A stretch of 64,000 nt of DNA from Brucella grignonensis. Lineage in GTDB: Bacteria > Pseudomonadota > Alphaproteobacteria > Rhizobiales > Rhizobiaceae. Each line of letters opens with the position of its first letter. Position 1 is the stretch's first letter. Of the stretch, positions 54,783 to 62,961 are shown piece after piece. Location of the stretch: contig NZ_NNRL01000163.1 in NCBI RefSeq assembly GCF_002252505.1, forward strand, positions 1-64,000, in the 5' to 3' direction. The position numbers and the translations under genes were made by a program. The notes under the pieces were generated by a model. That model made no database searches, was not told where the DNA came from, and worked only from the letters and a program-made list of their open reading frames with translations.

Positions 54783-55769
54783 TTAATTATGCAGCACTGT
54801 GAGCAATGAACCCACGCGCATCGCCTTCAAATCGAAAACCTTGATAAAGTCATCAAGCGCTGTCGATGGTGCGGATAGATCGAAGGTGCCGGTAATCCGG
54901 CGTTCGGCCAGATCTCTGCTCGCAATCATCACCCGACCGGGAAGGTGGCGTGCAATATCTTCGACTACATGTTCCAGAGGCTGGTTCTCAAAAACCAGAC
55001 GGCCACGACGCCACGACGCAGTGAGTTCTGGATCGATCATGGCGATCTGCCCAATGCCATTCTTGTTGTCGTAGAAGACACTGTGTCCCTGCTCAAGCTG
55101 AAGCGTGTCCAGTGGGTTTTGTGTTGATGATGTGGTGCTGGTCTGTACCTGAACAGCATGTTCAGTGACAACCACATCGGCACCGCCATCTTTCAGCTTC
55201 ACGTCGAACTGGGTGCCGAGCGCGGTTACTTCGCCATTGGCTGCTCTGACCGTGAATGGCCTCTGCGGATCTGGAGCAACGGTGAAATAGGCCTCGCCGC
55301 GAAGAAGTTGAACCCGACGTTCGCCGTCCGTTATGTCGAAAGCGATTGCCGAGCCTGCATTGAGCTGGACGGTCGAGCCGTCCTCAAGTTTGATGACCGG
55401 CATTTCGCTGCTGGCCGACATGGCATCTGCACGCAGCCACATCGGGCCGTCGAAAGTGATAAAACCACCCGCAAGTGCGCCAAATAAAAGCATGGAACTT
55501 AAAGCCACGCTTACCGGATAACGCGGCTTTCTGGCAGCGGTCCGGGCGAAATCTGCATCCTGAAGGAGCAGAAAGCGCGTATCGCTGAAAACGCGTGCAG
55601 CTTTGGTAAATGCCAGCTCATGCCGTGCGTCGCTGGTGCGCCAGAGTGCGCACGCTTCAACGACAGTCGGGTCTTTGGGCGAAGCCTGAAGCCGCATCAG
55701 CCAGTCGACAGCCTGCTCCTGGATGAGACGCTCGGTCTTATCCTGTCTTTTTACGGTCGCGCGCCTCAT
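54783..55769 (-). CDS. FecR-family anti-sigma/sigma regulator
   Basis: 328 residues. The cytoplasmic part (DWLMRLQASPKDPTVVEAC and WRTSDARHELAF) is the DUF4880 N-terminal anti-sigma segment; one membrane helix follows near 88 (PVSVALSSMLLFGALAGGFI); the periplasmic FecR domain has EDGSTVQLNAGSAIAFDI, RGEAYFTVAPD and ALGTQFDVKL. A C-terminal STN-like part (PLEHVVEDIARHLPGRVMIA) contacts the receptor's signalling domain. It passes the heme-bound state of the receptor to FecI. ATG overlaps the sigma factor stop by four bases; the receptor begins 126 bases downstream. Confidence 0.92.
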   Translation of the reverse strand: MRRATVKRQDKTERLIQEQAVDWLMRLQASPKDPTVVEACALWRTSDARHELAFTKAARVFSDTRFLLLQDADFARTAARKPRYPVSVALSSMLLFGALAGGFITFDGPMWLRADAMSASSEMPVIKLEDGSTVQLNAGSAIAFDITDGERRVQLLRGEAYFTVAPDPQRPFTVRAANGEVTALGTQFDVKLKDGGADVVVTEHAVQVQTSTTSSTQNPLDTLQLEQGHSVFYDNKNGIGQIAMIDPELTASWRRGRLVFENQPLEHVVEDIARHLPGRVMIASRDLAERRITGTFDLSAPSTALDDFIKVFDLKAMRVGSLLTVLHN

Positions 55770-56338
55770 GCCTGATCCAGTTCGTCGAGCCGTATGAGGC
55801 AGTATATAAGCGCTTTCCGCAGATGCCTGTCCACCATATTGCGGGTAATTCCAAAGCGCGTGGCTATTTCGTCGGGCGACAGATTGCCAATCCGGTGAGC
55901 GATGAAAACGCGGCGCTGGCGCAACGGCAATTCCATGATCGCATCGCGCAGACAGGCGAGGCGTCGCGGCATATCCAGTGCCAGATCAGGATTTGCGTCC
56001 TTGCTTACAATGTTTGCGGCTTCGTCTTCGGTGCCGGAAAATAGCTTCGCTTCAAAGTGTTCACGTCGAAACCGATCAAGACCAAGATTGATCGCAGCGC
56101 GTGTTAAAAAGGCGCGCAACGACGACTTGCCTTCAAGGTCGGTTCTGCGTTCCTTGAGTCTCACATAAAGATCATGGACAATTTCATTGGCGTTTGAAGA
56201 TGCGTGTCCGCGCCGACGGACCGCACGACACAGTTCGTCATAATAATCTGTAATGGCAGCATCGATGTCAGCGATTTCCTGCAGAGGAAAGGCCGATGTC
56301 AGCTTGGATTTGTCAGATTGGTTCACGGTGGGCACCAC
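55766..56338 (-). CDS. ECF sigma factor, FecI type
   Basis: 190 residues, GTG start at 56338. Region 2 covers about 30-95 (ITDYYDELCRAVRRRG, EIVHDLYVRLKER, SLRAFLTRAAINLGLDRFR), and region 4 about 125-185 (LRDAIMELPLRQRRVFIAHR, LSPDEIATRFGITRNMVDRHL). Operon order sigma, FecR, STN receptor is the standard cell-surface signalling module; the target promoter should lie before the receptor gene (54657-54782). An iron-dependent repressor probably controls the sigma gene, though no box was identified in the 150 AT-leaning bases upstream. Confidence 0.92.
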   Translation of the reverse strand: MVPTVNQSDKSKLTSAFPLQEIADIDAAITDYYDELCRAVRRRGHASSNANEIVHDLYVRLKERRTDLEGKSSLRAFLTRAAINLGLDRFRREHFEAKLFSGTEDEAANIVSKDANPDLALDMPRRLACLRDAIMELPLRQRRVFIAHRIGNLSPDEIATRFGITRNMVDRHLRKALIYCLIRLDELDQA

Positions 56339-56492
56339 ATTTTCGTGGCGGCACCATAGTTATGCGCTTGTGCAAACGCAATAATATATGAGCAATATAC
56401 TCATCTTATGTGGATGCTGTTGCATTTCAGCAAAAATGGCCGATAGCCGCAACGATGGAGAGCATTCCACCGCTGCAAACGAGGGTGACGTT

Positions 56493-56885
56493 TTACTTCG
56501 GCAGCTGAGCTGCGGCCTGCTTGATCGCCGATGTGATCTGTTGGCAGAAAGGCTCAACGCTCTTGCCAGAGGTCTTGGCGTAATCCTCGACGTCGGTCTC
56601 TTGGCCCATCGACTGAACGACGCCCTTTTTACCGGCCGCCTGCGCCTCTTCAAGTCCAGACTTATCGGCGGGCGCCTGCATGATCTTCATGATGGATTGC
56701 TGGCTGTCGATGTCTTCCTGTGTCGCGAAGCCTTTGTCCTTGCAGTACTCGACGATACCGAGCTGGTTCTGTGCTGCTTTATAGAGCGCTTCCGGTGTCA
56801 TCTGCTGTGTGGCCTGGCCTTGCGCCATAGCGCCGCCTGCGGTGACCGATGCCAGAATAAAAGCGCAGATACCTGCAATTTTCAT
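56493..56885 (-). CDS. small exported hypothetical protein
   Basis: 130 residues with a clear Sec signal (KIAGICAFILASVTAGGAMA, cleavage AMA-QG near 22). The mature part is helical, with two cysteines (VEYCKDKGF and VEPFCQQITS) likely joined in the periplasm, and ends AIKQAAAQLPK. Small proteins of this build are common in Brucella and relatives; I recall one group being labelled ESAT-6-like pore-forming, but I see no feature that proves such a function. Single gene with its own spacers on both sides. Confidence 0.75.
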   Translation of the reverse strand: MKIAGICAFILASVTAGGAMAQGQATQQMTPEALYKAAQNQLGIVEYCKDKGFATQEDIDSQQSIMKIMQAPADKSGLEEAQAAGKKGVVQSMGQETDVEDYAKTSGKSVEPFCQQITSAIKQAAAQLPK

Positions 56886-57041
56886 CGTTTCAACCTTTCA
56901 ATTATATCGCATTTCCCACCCCGAAAGGCTTAAAGGCGTTAACGGACAGCGCGAAATAAAGACCTGCAAAATCGGGTAACAAGTTTTTATTGTATCCGGG
57001 ATTTCAGAGGCTTCGTCTCGTCACATTCGGGTCTGGGAGAG

Positions 57042-57971
57042 TTACGTCCAGAAATAGCGCACAATATGGAAGAAGACCGGAGCCGAAAAGACGAGGCTGT
57101 CGGCCCGGTCGAGCATCCCGCCATGTCCTTCGATCATGTGGCCCCAGTCCTTCACGCCGCGATCGCGCTTGATGGCGGAAGCAACAAGCCCACCGAAGAA
57201 ACCCATGATGCATGATGTAGCCGCAAGGGCACCCGCCTGAACCGGCGAAAACGGCGTCAGCCATGCAAGACCGGCTCCCAGAAGAGAGGCGCTCGCAACC
57301 CCGCCCACAAAACCTTCCCACGTTTTGGACGGCGATATGCTGGGCGCGATGCGATGCTTGCCGAACAGCTTTCCGAAAATATACTGCAGCACATCACTGC
57401 CCTGCACGGTGGCCACCAGAAACGCGATCAGAAGCAGTTTCTTACCGTCAAAACCGGGAATATCCAGCGTCATCAGCGCGGGCACATGGCTGATGCAATA
57501 GACCGACAGCATGATGCCCCATTGCTGTTCGCTGATACGCTCCAGAAAGCGGGACGTGTCGCCGGAAAGCGCAGTCAGAACCGGCATGGCGAGGAAGCAG
57601 TAGACCGGGATGAAGATGGAATAGAGCCCGTACCAGTCGATCCAGATCAGATAATATTGCACCGGAATGACCAGCAGGAACATGCCGAGCAGCACGCGAT
57701 GGTCGGCGCGTCTTGTCTGCGTCAGCGTCGCATATTCGCGCAAGGCGGCAAACGAGATCAGCGCGAACAGCACGATTACGCCACCCTTGCCGAACAGGAA
57801 GGCGATGCACATGGCGCCGACCATGATCCACCATGCCTTGATGCGGGCATTGAGATTGACCAGCGTGGATGAAAGCGGCTTCGGCGCGCGCCATGAAAGA
57901 ACACCGGCAACGGCGCTTGCCGTTATCAGAACGCCCATGAGGCCAAGGAATAATCGGGTCGTTTCACTCAT
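57042..57971 (-). CDS. CdsA-like phosphatidate cytidylyltransferase (YnbB-like)
   Basis: 309 residues, eight or so membrane helices (first LFLGLMGVLITASAVAGVLS). The CDP-diglyceride synthase signature is complete near the C-terminus: SAIKRDRGVKDWGHMIEGHG then GMLDRADSLVF; SPSKTWEGFVGG near 235 is the second conserved block. It makes a CDP-activated diacyl lipid from CTP and phosphatidate. Last gene of a five-gene minus-strand operon that resembles E. coli ynbBCD, so it probably supplies the CDP-lipid to the phosphatidyltransferase encoded at 62320 rather than the housekeeping pathway. ATG overlaps the acyltransferase stop by four bases. Confidence 0.88.
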   Translation of the reverse strand: MSETTRLFLGLMGVLITASAVAGVLSWRAPKPLSSTLVNLNARIKAWWIMVGAMCIAFLFGKGGVIVLFALISFAALREYATLTQTRRADHRVLLGMFLLVIPVQYYLIWIDWYGLYSIFIPVYCFLAMPVLTALSGDTSRFLERISEQQWGIMLSVYCISHVPALMTLDIPGFDGKKLLLIAFLVATVQGSDVLQYIFGKLFGKHRIAPSISPSKTWEGFVGGVASASLLGAGLAWLTPFSPVQAGALAATSCIMGFFGGLVASAIKRDRGVKDWGHMIEGHGGMLDRADSLVFSAPVFFHIVRYFWT

Positions 57972-58621
57972 GAGTGATTACCATTCTGGGGCTGAATATC
58001 GAGAAGGCTCTGACGGGCGCGGGCGAGAAATTCCTTGCGGTCCTCACCCTCGCCAAGCTGCACCGGCGCACCGAAAATGACACGGCAAAGAAGCGGCACC
58101 GGCAGCATTGCGCCCTTGGGCAGCACGCGCGACATGTTTTCGATCCAGCATGGCACCAGCTCGACATCGGGGCGTGCCAGCGCCAGATTGTAGATGCCGG
58201 AACGAAAGCGTAGCAGCGCTTCATCGGTCATGTTGCGTGTGCCTTCGGGAAAGATGATGAGTGAATGACCATCGGCCAGCGCTTTCAGCATCACTTCCAT
58301 CGGGTCTTGCGTGCGTTCCACCCAGTTGCGCTCAACAAGCACGGTGCGCAACAGAACTTCGGCCATGAACTGACGCACGCGGTTGCCCCGCCAGTAATCG
58401 GCACCGGCGACAGCACGGGTGCGCGCGCGCTCCTCCTGATCGAGACAGGAGGAAAGCAGGATGAAATCGCCGTGGCTTGTATGGTTAGCAAAATAGATAC
58501 GCTGATTGCGCGACGGACCGGTGCCGCTCCAGATTGGACGCACGCCGGTAATCCCGCGCGACAGGATTGCCAGAAACGAACCGAACGTCGATTGCACCTG
58601 ATGGCGGATCAGTTCCCGCAT
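57968..58621 (-). CDS. PlsC-type 1-acyl-glycerol-3-phosphate acyltransferase
   Basis: 217 residues. Acyltransferase motif I is YFANHTSHGDFILLS (HxxxxD near residues 47-52), motif III is LIIFPEGTRN near 135, and motif IV is ELVPCWIENM. No long hydrophobic N-terminus, so peripheral. It would form phosphatidate for the neighbouring cytidylyltransferase. One base separates it from the small membrane protein upstream; overlaps the downstream gene by four bases. Confidence 0.88.
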   Translation of the reverse strand: MRELIRHQVQSTFGSFLAILSRGITGVRPIWSGTGPSRNQRIYFANHTSHGDFILLSSCLDQEERARTRAVAGADYWRGNRVRQFMAEVLLRTVLVERNWVERTQDPMEVMLKALADGHSLIIFPEGTRNMTDEALLRFRSGIYNLALARPDVELVPCWIENMSRVLPKGAMLPVPLLCRVIFGAPVQLGEGEDRKEFLARARQSLLDIQPQNGNHS

Positions 58622-58622
58622 G

Positions 58623-59042
58623 TCACAGCCCCTGACCCAATGGCACTGTGGCCAGCAGAATGAAAAGCACGATACCCAGCCCCATGAAGAACCGCAGACG
58701 CCCCATGATGCGTCGCGAGCCTTCTATCCTTTTCGCAAGTGGACGGACCGTGCCGTCATTGGAGCGCAGGCCCATGCGCTCAAGAATGCTGTCTACCTCA
58801 CCCAATCCCGTTTCATCGGAACCGGCGATCAGCTTGAAAAGTGCTGCATCAAACAAGAGGTGCGCAGCGATACCCAGCACGATCAACGCGCTTACCAACA
58901 AAAGCGGCCAGATCAGCCAGAAGGCCAGATCATGCACCGGGCGCATGAAGGGCGCGACCGCAAGCAAAGCCACGGCGACAACGATGCCGAGAAAGGCATT
59001 GCGGCGTAGAACAATTGCTATGGACGCTGCAGGCGTATTCAT
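58623..59042 (-). CDS. small inner-membrane protein of the lipid operon
   Basis: 139 residues from ATG 59042, which overlaps the upstream stop in an ATGA arrangement; the longer frame to 59186 is a shadow of the neighbouring gene. Three membrane helices: FLGIVVAVALLAVAPFM, LAFWLIWPLLLVSALIVLG, and a last one MGLGIVLFILLATVPLGQGL. A hydrophilic section with EGSRRIMGRLRFF lies between. No family recognised. Its conserved placement suggests a subunit or accessory to the lipid enzymes. Confidence 0.72.
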   Translation of the reverse strand: MNTPAASIAIVLRRNAFLGIVVAVALLAVAPFMRPVHDLAFWLIWPLLLVSALIVLGIAAHLLFDAALFKLIAGSDETGLGEVDSILERMGLRSNDGTVRPLAKRIEGSRRIMGRLRFFMGLGIVLFILLATVPLGQGL

Positions 59043-60352
59043 GTCAGCTCCTCCGCCAAATGCAGATGGACCGGCCAGGCTTTGGAACGTATCAGCACTT
59101 CGGCTTCCCGTGCATTGACGACGCGGCCAGTAGAGACAAGCCATGCGACCGCAACCGTTGCGCTGCGCTGAAAGCCAAGCGCACAACAGATGAGCACCGG
59201 ACCGTGATGGCGTGCGGCTTGAACGGCATCGGAGGCCAGTTGCACTTTTTCCGATGACGGCGCGACCAGATCAATCGTGCCGAAACTCTTCCATTCTATA
59301 GAATGGGGTGGCGGCACCATTTCAGCGGCGAGATCGATGACGGCAGCAAAGGAAGAAAGTTCTGCGGCTTTTGGAAAACGTCCGAGAAACACCCCGTCGG
59401 CAAGCTCGACATGCGGCGGCAGCTTGCGTGTCCAGAACCGTACATTCAGCCGGGCAAAAAGCCGGTAAGGCCAAAGCAGCCAGCGGCTTGCGAGACTGAC
59501 CGAACCGTCTGTCATTTTCTGGAAAATGCCGAGGCCCGCACCGAAATAGCCAAGCGCTACAATGGCCAGTGCCGTTGCAGGCCAAAGCCAGAAAATCGCA
59601 TAACCGGTGACGGTCAGGCCATGGATGGCGAGCACCAGAAACAGGATTGCACCCGCCAGATAGTAAAACCCGATCCTTCTGGCTTTGGGGTCTGCTGTAA
59701 ACTGAAACTCTGCCAGCGGCGAAGGACCGCTGCGCGGGAAAAGCCACAAGGCGAACAGGCCAAGCAGAGCGCCCGCCGGAATATCGACCGCGTGATGCTG
59801 ATAGGTCGTCAGCACTGACAGACCGATCAGCAGACACCAGACATGCCAGACCACGCGCATGGTATCGCCCATTATGCGGCGCATCTGATCCCAGATGATG
59901 ATCAACAGCGCGATATGCAGCGAGGGCGCCTGATTAAAGGGTTTGTCGAACCCGCCAAGCACATCGAACATAAAACCCGGAAGACCAGCCGTTGCCGGTT
60001 TTACAAAGGTTGCGGTCAACGGAAAAGCGACGAAGCAAAGAACCGCGATAATCTGTGCCGTGAGATAACGCTTCGCCAGCCGGTCGACCTGTTCGGTGCT
60101 GTCATTGATGAACAGCGCAATCGCATAAAACAGATTGACCGACCAATAGGGAATGATGCTCCACGCGATAAAGGGAACATGGCCTTCCCAGTTGAAAGCG
60201 AGGTTCGGCACGTCATCATGGAGCGATGCAAGCCAGTTGGCCGTGCCGTAGGTCAGGTAAAAAAAGGGCGCGAGAAACAGAAGCCAAAAGATCGCGCGGC
60301 GGATCACAGGCCGCCGCGAGAAACCATCAAGCTCCGTCAATTGCGTGGTCAC
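59039..60352 (-). CDS. PAP2 phosphatase fused to dual-specificity phosphatase (YnbD-like)
   Basis: 437 residues. The first 290 form a multi-helix PAP2 superfamily membrane domain with the lipid-phosphatase motifs NQAPSLHIALL (PSxH) near 140 and TTYQHHAVDIPAGALLG (HxxxD) near 185. The last 130 residues are a cytoplasmic dual-specificity phosphatase with the Cys-x5-Arg loop VLICCALGFQRSATVAVAWL near 395 and its general-acid loop region FAAVIDLAAEM before it. This two-phosphatase architecture matches E. coli YnbD and would dephosphorylate a lipid or its head group. It overlaps both neighbours by four bases. Confidence 0.85.
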   Translation of the reverse strand: MTTQLTELDGFSRRPVIRRAIFWLLFLAPFFYLTYGTANWLASLHDDVPNLAFNWEGHVPFIAWSIIPYWSVNLFYAIALFINDSTEQVDRLAKRYLTAQIIAVLCFVAFPLTATFVKPATAGLPGFMFDVLGGFDKPFNQAPSLHIALLIIIWDQMRRIMGDTMRVVWHVWCLLIGLSVLTTYQHHAVDIPAGALLGLFALWLFPRSGPSPLAEFQFTADPKARRIGFYYLAGAILFLVLAIHGLTVTGYAIFWLWPATALAIVALGYFGAGLGIFQKMTDGSVSLASRWLLWPYRLFARLNVRFWTRKLPPHVELADGVFLGRFPKAAELSSFAAVIDLAAEMVPPPHSIEWKSFGTIDLVAPSSEKVQLASDAVQAARHHGPVLICCALGFQRSATVAVAWLVSTGRVVNAREAEVLIRSKAWPVHLHLAEELT

Positions 60353-62154
60353 GCTTCAGCGTCTCCGATCCGTTCCGCAATCGATACGGTAAAGATGCCC
60401 CATTGATCGGTGCGTTGTTCGATCTTGCGATAGCCCGCCTTTTCGACGAGCTGATCCATTTCGCCCTGTGTGCGGCGGCGCATCACCCATGCCTGTCCGC
60501 CGCGATGTGACGTGAGCGCCCGCGCGATCATTTCAAGCTGCGGATGCCATGGCTGGTTGGTGTAAATGAGCAGTGAGCCCGGCTTCTGCACGCGGGCGAG
60601 ACCCGAAAGCGACCGGTTAATGAGCGCATTGTCCGGGAAAAGCTCATAAAGCCCCGACACAATCGCAAGGTCTGGCTGTGGTGTGACCGTTGCCAGACTT
60701 TCTTCGTTGAACGCATCGCCTTCTTCCATATGAGCGATTGCTTCAAGACCGCGATCCTTGATGAGCTTGCGGCCAGCCAGCACATTGATCGGCGAGTAAT
60801 CGCGAAGATGAATGCTGTCCGGCAATTCGCCGGCACGCACCACCGCATCAATCACATAGCGGCCATGCCCACATGCAATGTCGAGGATATTGGTCGATCG
60901 ACCTTCGCTTTCCAGCCGCCTGATGGCGTGTCTGATGAGTTCCTCAAGATGCACTTTGCGCTGGCGAATGCCTCGCCAGCCAATGGCTTCCAGAAACTGT
61001 TTGTCGATGAGCTTGCCGCCGGGGCCTAAGCCTCGTGCTTCATTCTCGTAGACATAATCAAGCGTGGAGCCTGAATCGAAACCGGTACGACGACCAACTT
61101 TCAGACCTTCCGACAAAAGCGAGCCAAAGCCGATAGAGGCGCGCGTTGATGCCCAGTAAAGCCCGCGCGGTGAAAGCAGCGGTAGCGGACTTGATAGTTT
61201 GTCAGCCTCATCGCGCGTATGGCCTGCAATATGGGCATCCGTCAGATCAGCGCGTTGTGGTGCTTCCGCAAAACGCGCTTCGATGAAATCATGGATCAGC
61301 GCGAGAGCCGGTTTGCGATCCCGTTCGCCCAGCGTGTCATGGTAAAAACCTTTGAGCACATGGCGCTCTTTGATGCGGCTGCCGAGGTTCTCAAAAAAGC
61401 GGTGCTGTGGCGTTGGTCGCACGACAAAATCGCTGCCGGAAATGAGAAGCTGTGTCGGAACGGTAATCGCCCGCGCATCATCCACCACGCGCTTTGCTGC
61501 CTCATACAGCTGAAGCAGAATATGCGAGGCGATTGGCCGTGTAATCAGCGGATCGGTGCGATAGGATTCAATGCGCTCCCGATCATGGGTGAGAAACTGC
61601 GGTTTGACGTAGGAATTGACGAAGAACGTGCCTTTGAGTTTCTGCCAGAGCGCGATGCCCTCTTTGGCGAAAGGCACATAAAGCTTGATGTCGAAGGCTG
61701 GCGACGCCATGACCAGCGCACGGATATTGGGCGCATAGTCATGTACCCATGCGCTCGCCAGAACGGCGCCGACGCTCTGCGCAATCAGCGCGACGTCTTC
61801 GTTTCTTATACCGGTTTCATTGCGGATATGGGCAACGAAACTATCAAGATCGCGGATCGAAGCACCGAATGACGGCGAAAAGCCGCGCACGCCCGGAGAG
61901 TTTCCGTGGCCGCGTGCATCCCAGGCATAGAATGCATAATCATCAAGACCGAGCTCATCCACGAGATGGCTCACACGTCCGCTATGCTCGTGGCCACGAT
62001 GCAGGAGAACGATAATGCCCTTCGGCTTTTCAGAGCGGGCAGGCCAGAAACGATAGAACAGCGAAGTGCCGTCATGGGTGACGAAATGGGATTCTAGCGG
62101 TTCACGATGTGACGCCGTTTCATGCCCCGGCAATTCTGTGCGCTGGCTCATCAT
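60349..62154 (-). CDS. alpha/beta hydrolase fused to SAM methyltransferase (YnbC-like)
   Basis: 601 residues from ATG 62154, preceded by GAGAGGAGAA. The N-terminal hydrolase (about 20-290) has VLLHRGHEHSGRVSHLV, the domain's oxyanion region, AWDARGHGNSPG, the nucleophile elbow ALIAQSVGAVLAS (A-x-S-x-G) near 115, and a late His in HVLKGFYHDTLGE. The C-terminal methyltransferase (about 340-590) has DYVYENEARGLGPGGKLIDK and motif I LDIACGHGRYVIDA near 430. The combination is as in E. coli YnbC. A lipase-like step and a methylation, perhaps of an amino-alcohol head group, are suggested. First gene of the minus-strand operon, divergent from the phosphatidyltransferase gene. Confidence 0.85.
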   Translation of the reverse strand: MMSQRTELPGHETASHREPLESHFVTHDGTSLFYRFWPARSEKPKGIIVLLHRGHEHSGRVSHLVDELGLDDYAFYAWDARGHGNSPGVRGFSPSFGASIRDLDSFVAHIRNETGIRNEDVALIAQSVGAVLASAWVHDYAPNIRALVMASPAFDIKLYVPFAKEGIALWQKLKGTFFVNSYVKPQFLTHDRERIESYRTDPLITRPIASHILLQLYEAAKRVVDDARAITVPTQLLISGSDFVVRPTPQHRFFENLGSRIKERHVLKGFYHDTLGERDRKPALALIHDFIEARFAEAPQRADLTDAHIAGHTRDEADKLSSPLPLLSPRGLYWASTRASIGFGSLLSEGLKVGRRTGFDSGSTLDYVYENEARGLGPGGKLIDKQFLEAIGWRGIRQRKVHLEELIRHAIRRLESEGRSTNILDIACGHGRYVIDAVVRAGELPDSIHLRDYSPINVLAGRKLIKDRGLEAIAHMEEGDAFNEESLATVTPQPDLAIVSGLYELFPDNALINRSLSGLARVQKPGSLLIYTNQPWHPQLEMIARALTSHRGGQAWVMRRRTQGEMDQLVEKAGYRKIEQRTDQWGIFTVSIAERIGDAEA

Positions 62155-62319
62155 TTCTCCTCTCAACAGGCCTTCTCCCATTTTTCGGGATGAACTCCAA
62201 GTTATTCGACCCAGTTACTATTGAGTAGAACAGAATGTTTGAATAAACGAGCTAAGGCCGGCCGCAAATAGCTGATTTCTACATAATCGTCATTTCCAAA
62301 AGTTTCCCGAAAGTTTCTT

Positions 62320-62925
62320 ATGTCTGTTTATCAACTTAAGTCCCGTTTCCAGAACTTGTTGAGACCTCTTGTCGTGCAGCTTGCAGCAAAAGGTGTGACG
62401 GCCAATCAGGTGACTGTTGCCGCCGCCTTGGCTTCAATTGTTCTTGGTGCTTTTCTTGGGCTGAACGGGAATGCGATCTGGTTTGCGCTGGTGCCGGTCT
62501 GGCTTTTTCTGCGCATGGCGCTCAATGCAGTTGATGGTATGCTGGCGCGCGAACATGGTCAGAAATCCATGCTGGGTGCCTATCTCAACGAGATCGGCGA
62601 TGTGATTTCCGACGCGGCGCTCTATGCGCCTTTTGCGATCATCGCGCCGTTTTCGTCGCTGTGGATATTCGCGATTATCTTCATCGCCACGCTGACGGAG
62701 TTTGTCGGCGTGACGGCAGCCTCGCTCGGATCAAGCCGCCGTTACGATGGACCAATGGGCAAAAGCGACCGCGCTGTGGTCTTTGGTGTGCTTGGTGCCT
62801 GGATCGCCATTGATGGCATTCTGCCACAATGGATGTTCTGGTTGCAGCCGGTGCTGTGCGCGCTTCTGATCCTCACCGTCATCAAGCGAATCCGTAATGG
62901 AATGAAAGAAGCCCCGAACGCATAA
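62320..62925 (+). CDS. CDP-alcohol phosphatidyltransferase, variant motif (YnbA-like)
   Basis: 201 residues with about six membrane helices. The CDP-alcohol transferase signature is present with exact spacing but two changes: NAVDGMLAREHGQKSMLG then AYLNEIGD, where the family has D-xx-DG-xx-AR-x8-G-xxx-D-xxx-D; the first and third Asp are Asn here. The second and fourth Asp remain. It should join a CDP-lipid to an alcohol to give a phospholipid whose head group is unknown. Divergently transcribed 138 bases from the ynbC-like gene; with the operon it makes the full ynbABCD set plus two genes. Its stop lies inside a terminator stem. Confidence 0.85.
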   Translation: MSVYQLKSRFQNLLRPLVVQLAAKGVTANQVTVAAALASIVLGAFLGLNGNAIWFALVPVWLFLRMALNAVDGMLAREHGQKSMLGAYLNEIGDVISDAALYAPFAIIAPFSSLWIFAIIFIATLTEFVGVTAASLGSSRRYDGPMGKSDRAVVFGVLGAWIAIDGILPQWMFWLQPVLCALLILTVIKRIRNGMKEAPNA

Positions 62926-62937
62926 GCGCGGGGCTTC
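62908..62937 (+). terminator. intrinsic terminator overlapping the phosphatidyltransferase stop
   Basis: GAAGCCCCG (62908-62916) pairs with CGGGGCTTC (62929-62937) in a perfect 9-bp stem around a 12-base loop that contains the TAA. TTCTGTCTTAA follows on the plus strand. The stem can also serve the opposing dhaL gene, which ends at 62962. Confidence 0.8.
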
Positions 62938-62961
62938 TTCTGTCTTAAGAACTATTCGCTT

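Noticed and set aside
59303..60406. Long plus-strand ORFs opposite the PAP2 phosphatase gene
   Set aside because: They mirror GC-rich codon structure of the minus-strand gene, are rich in Arg/Gln/His and lack any fold or ribosome site.
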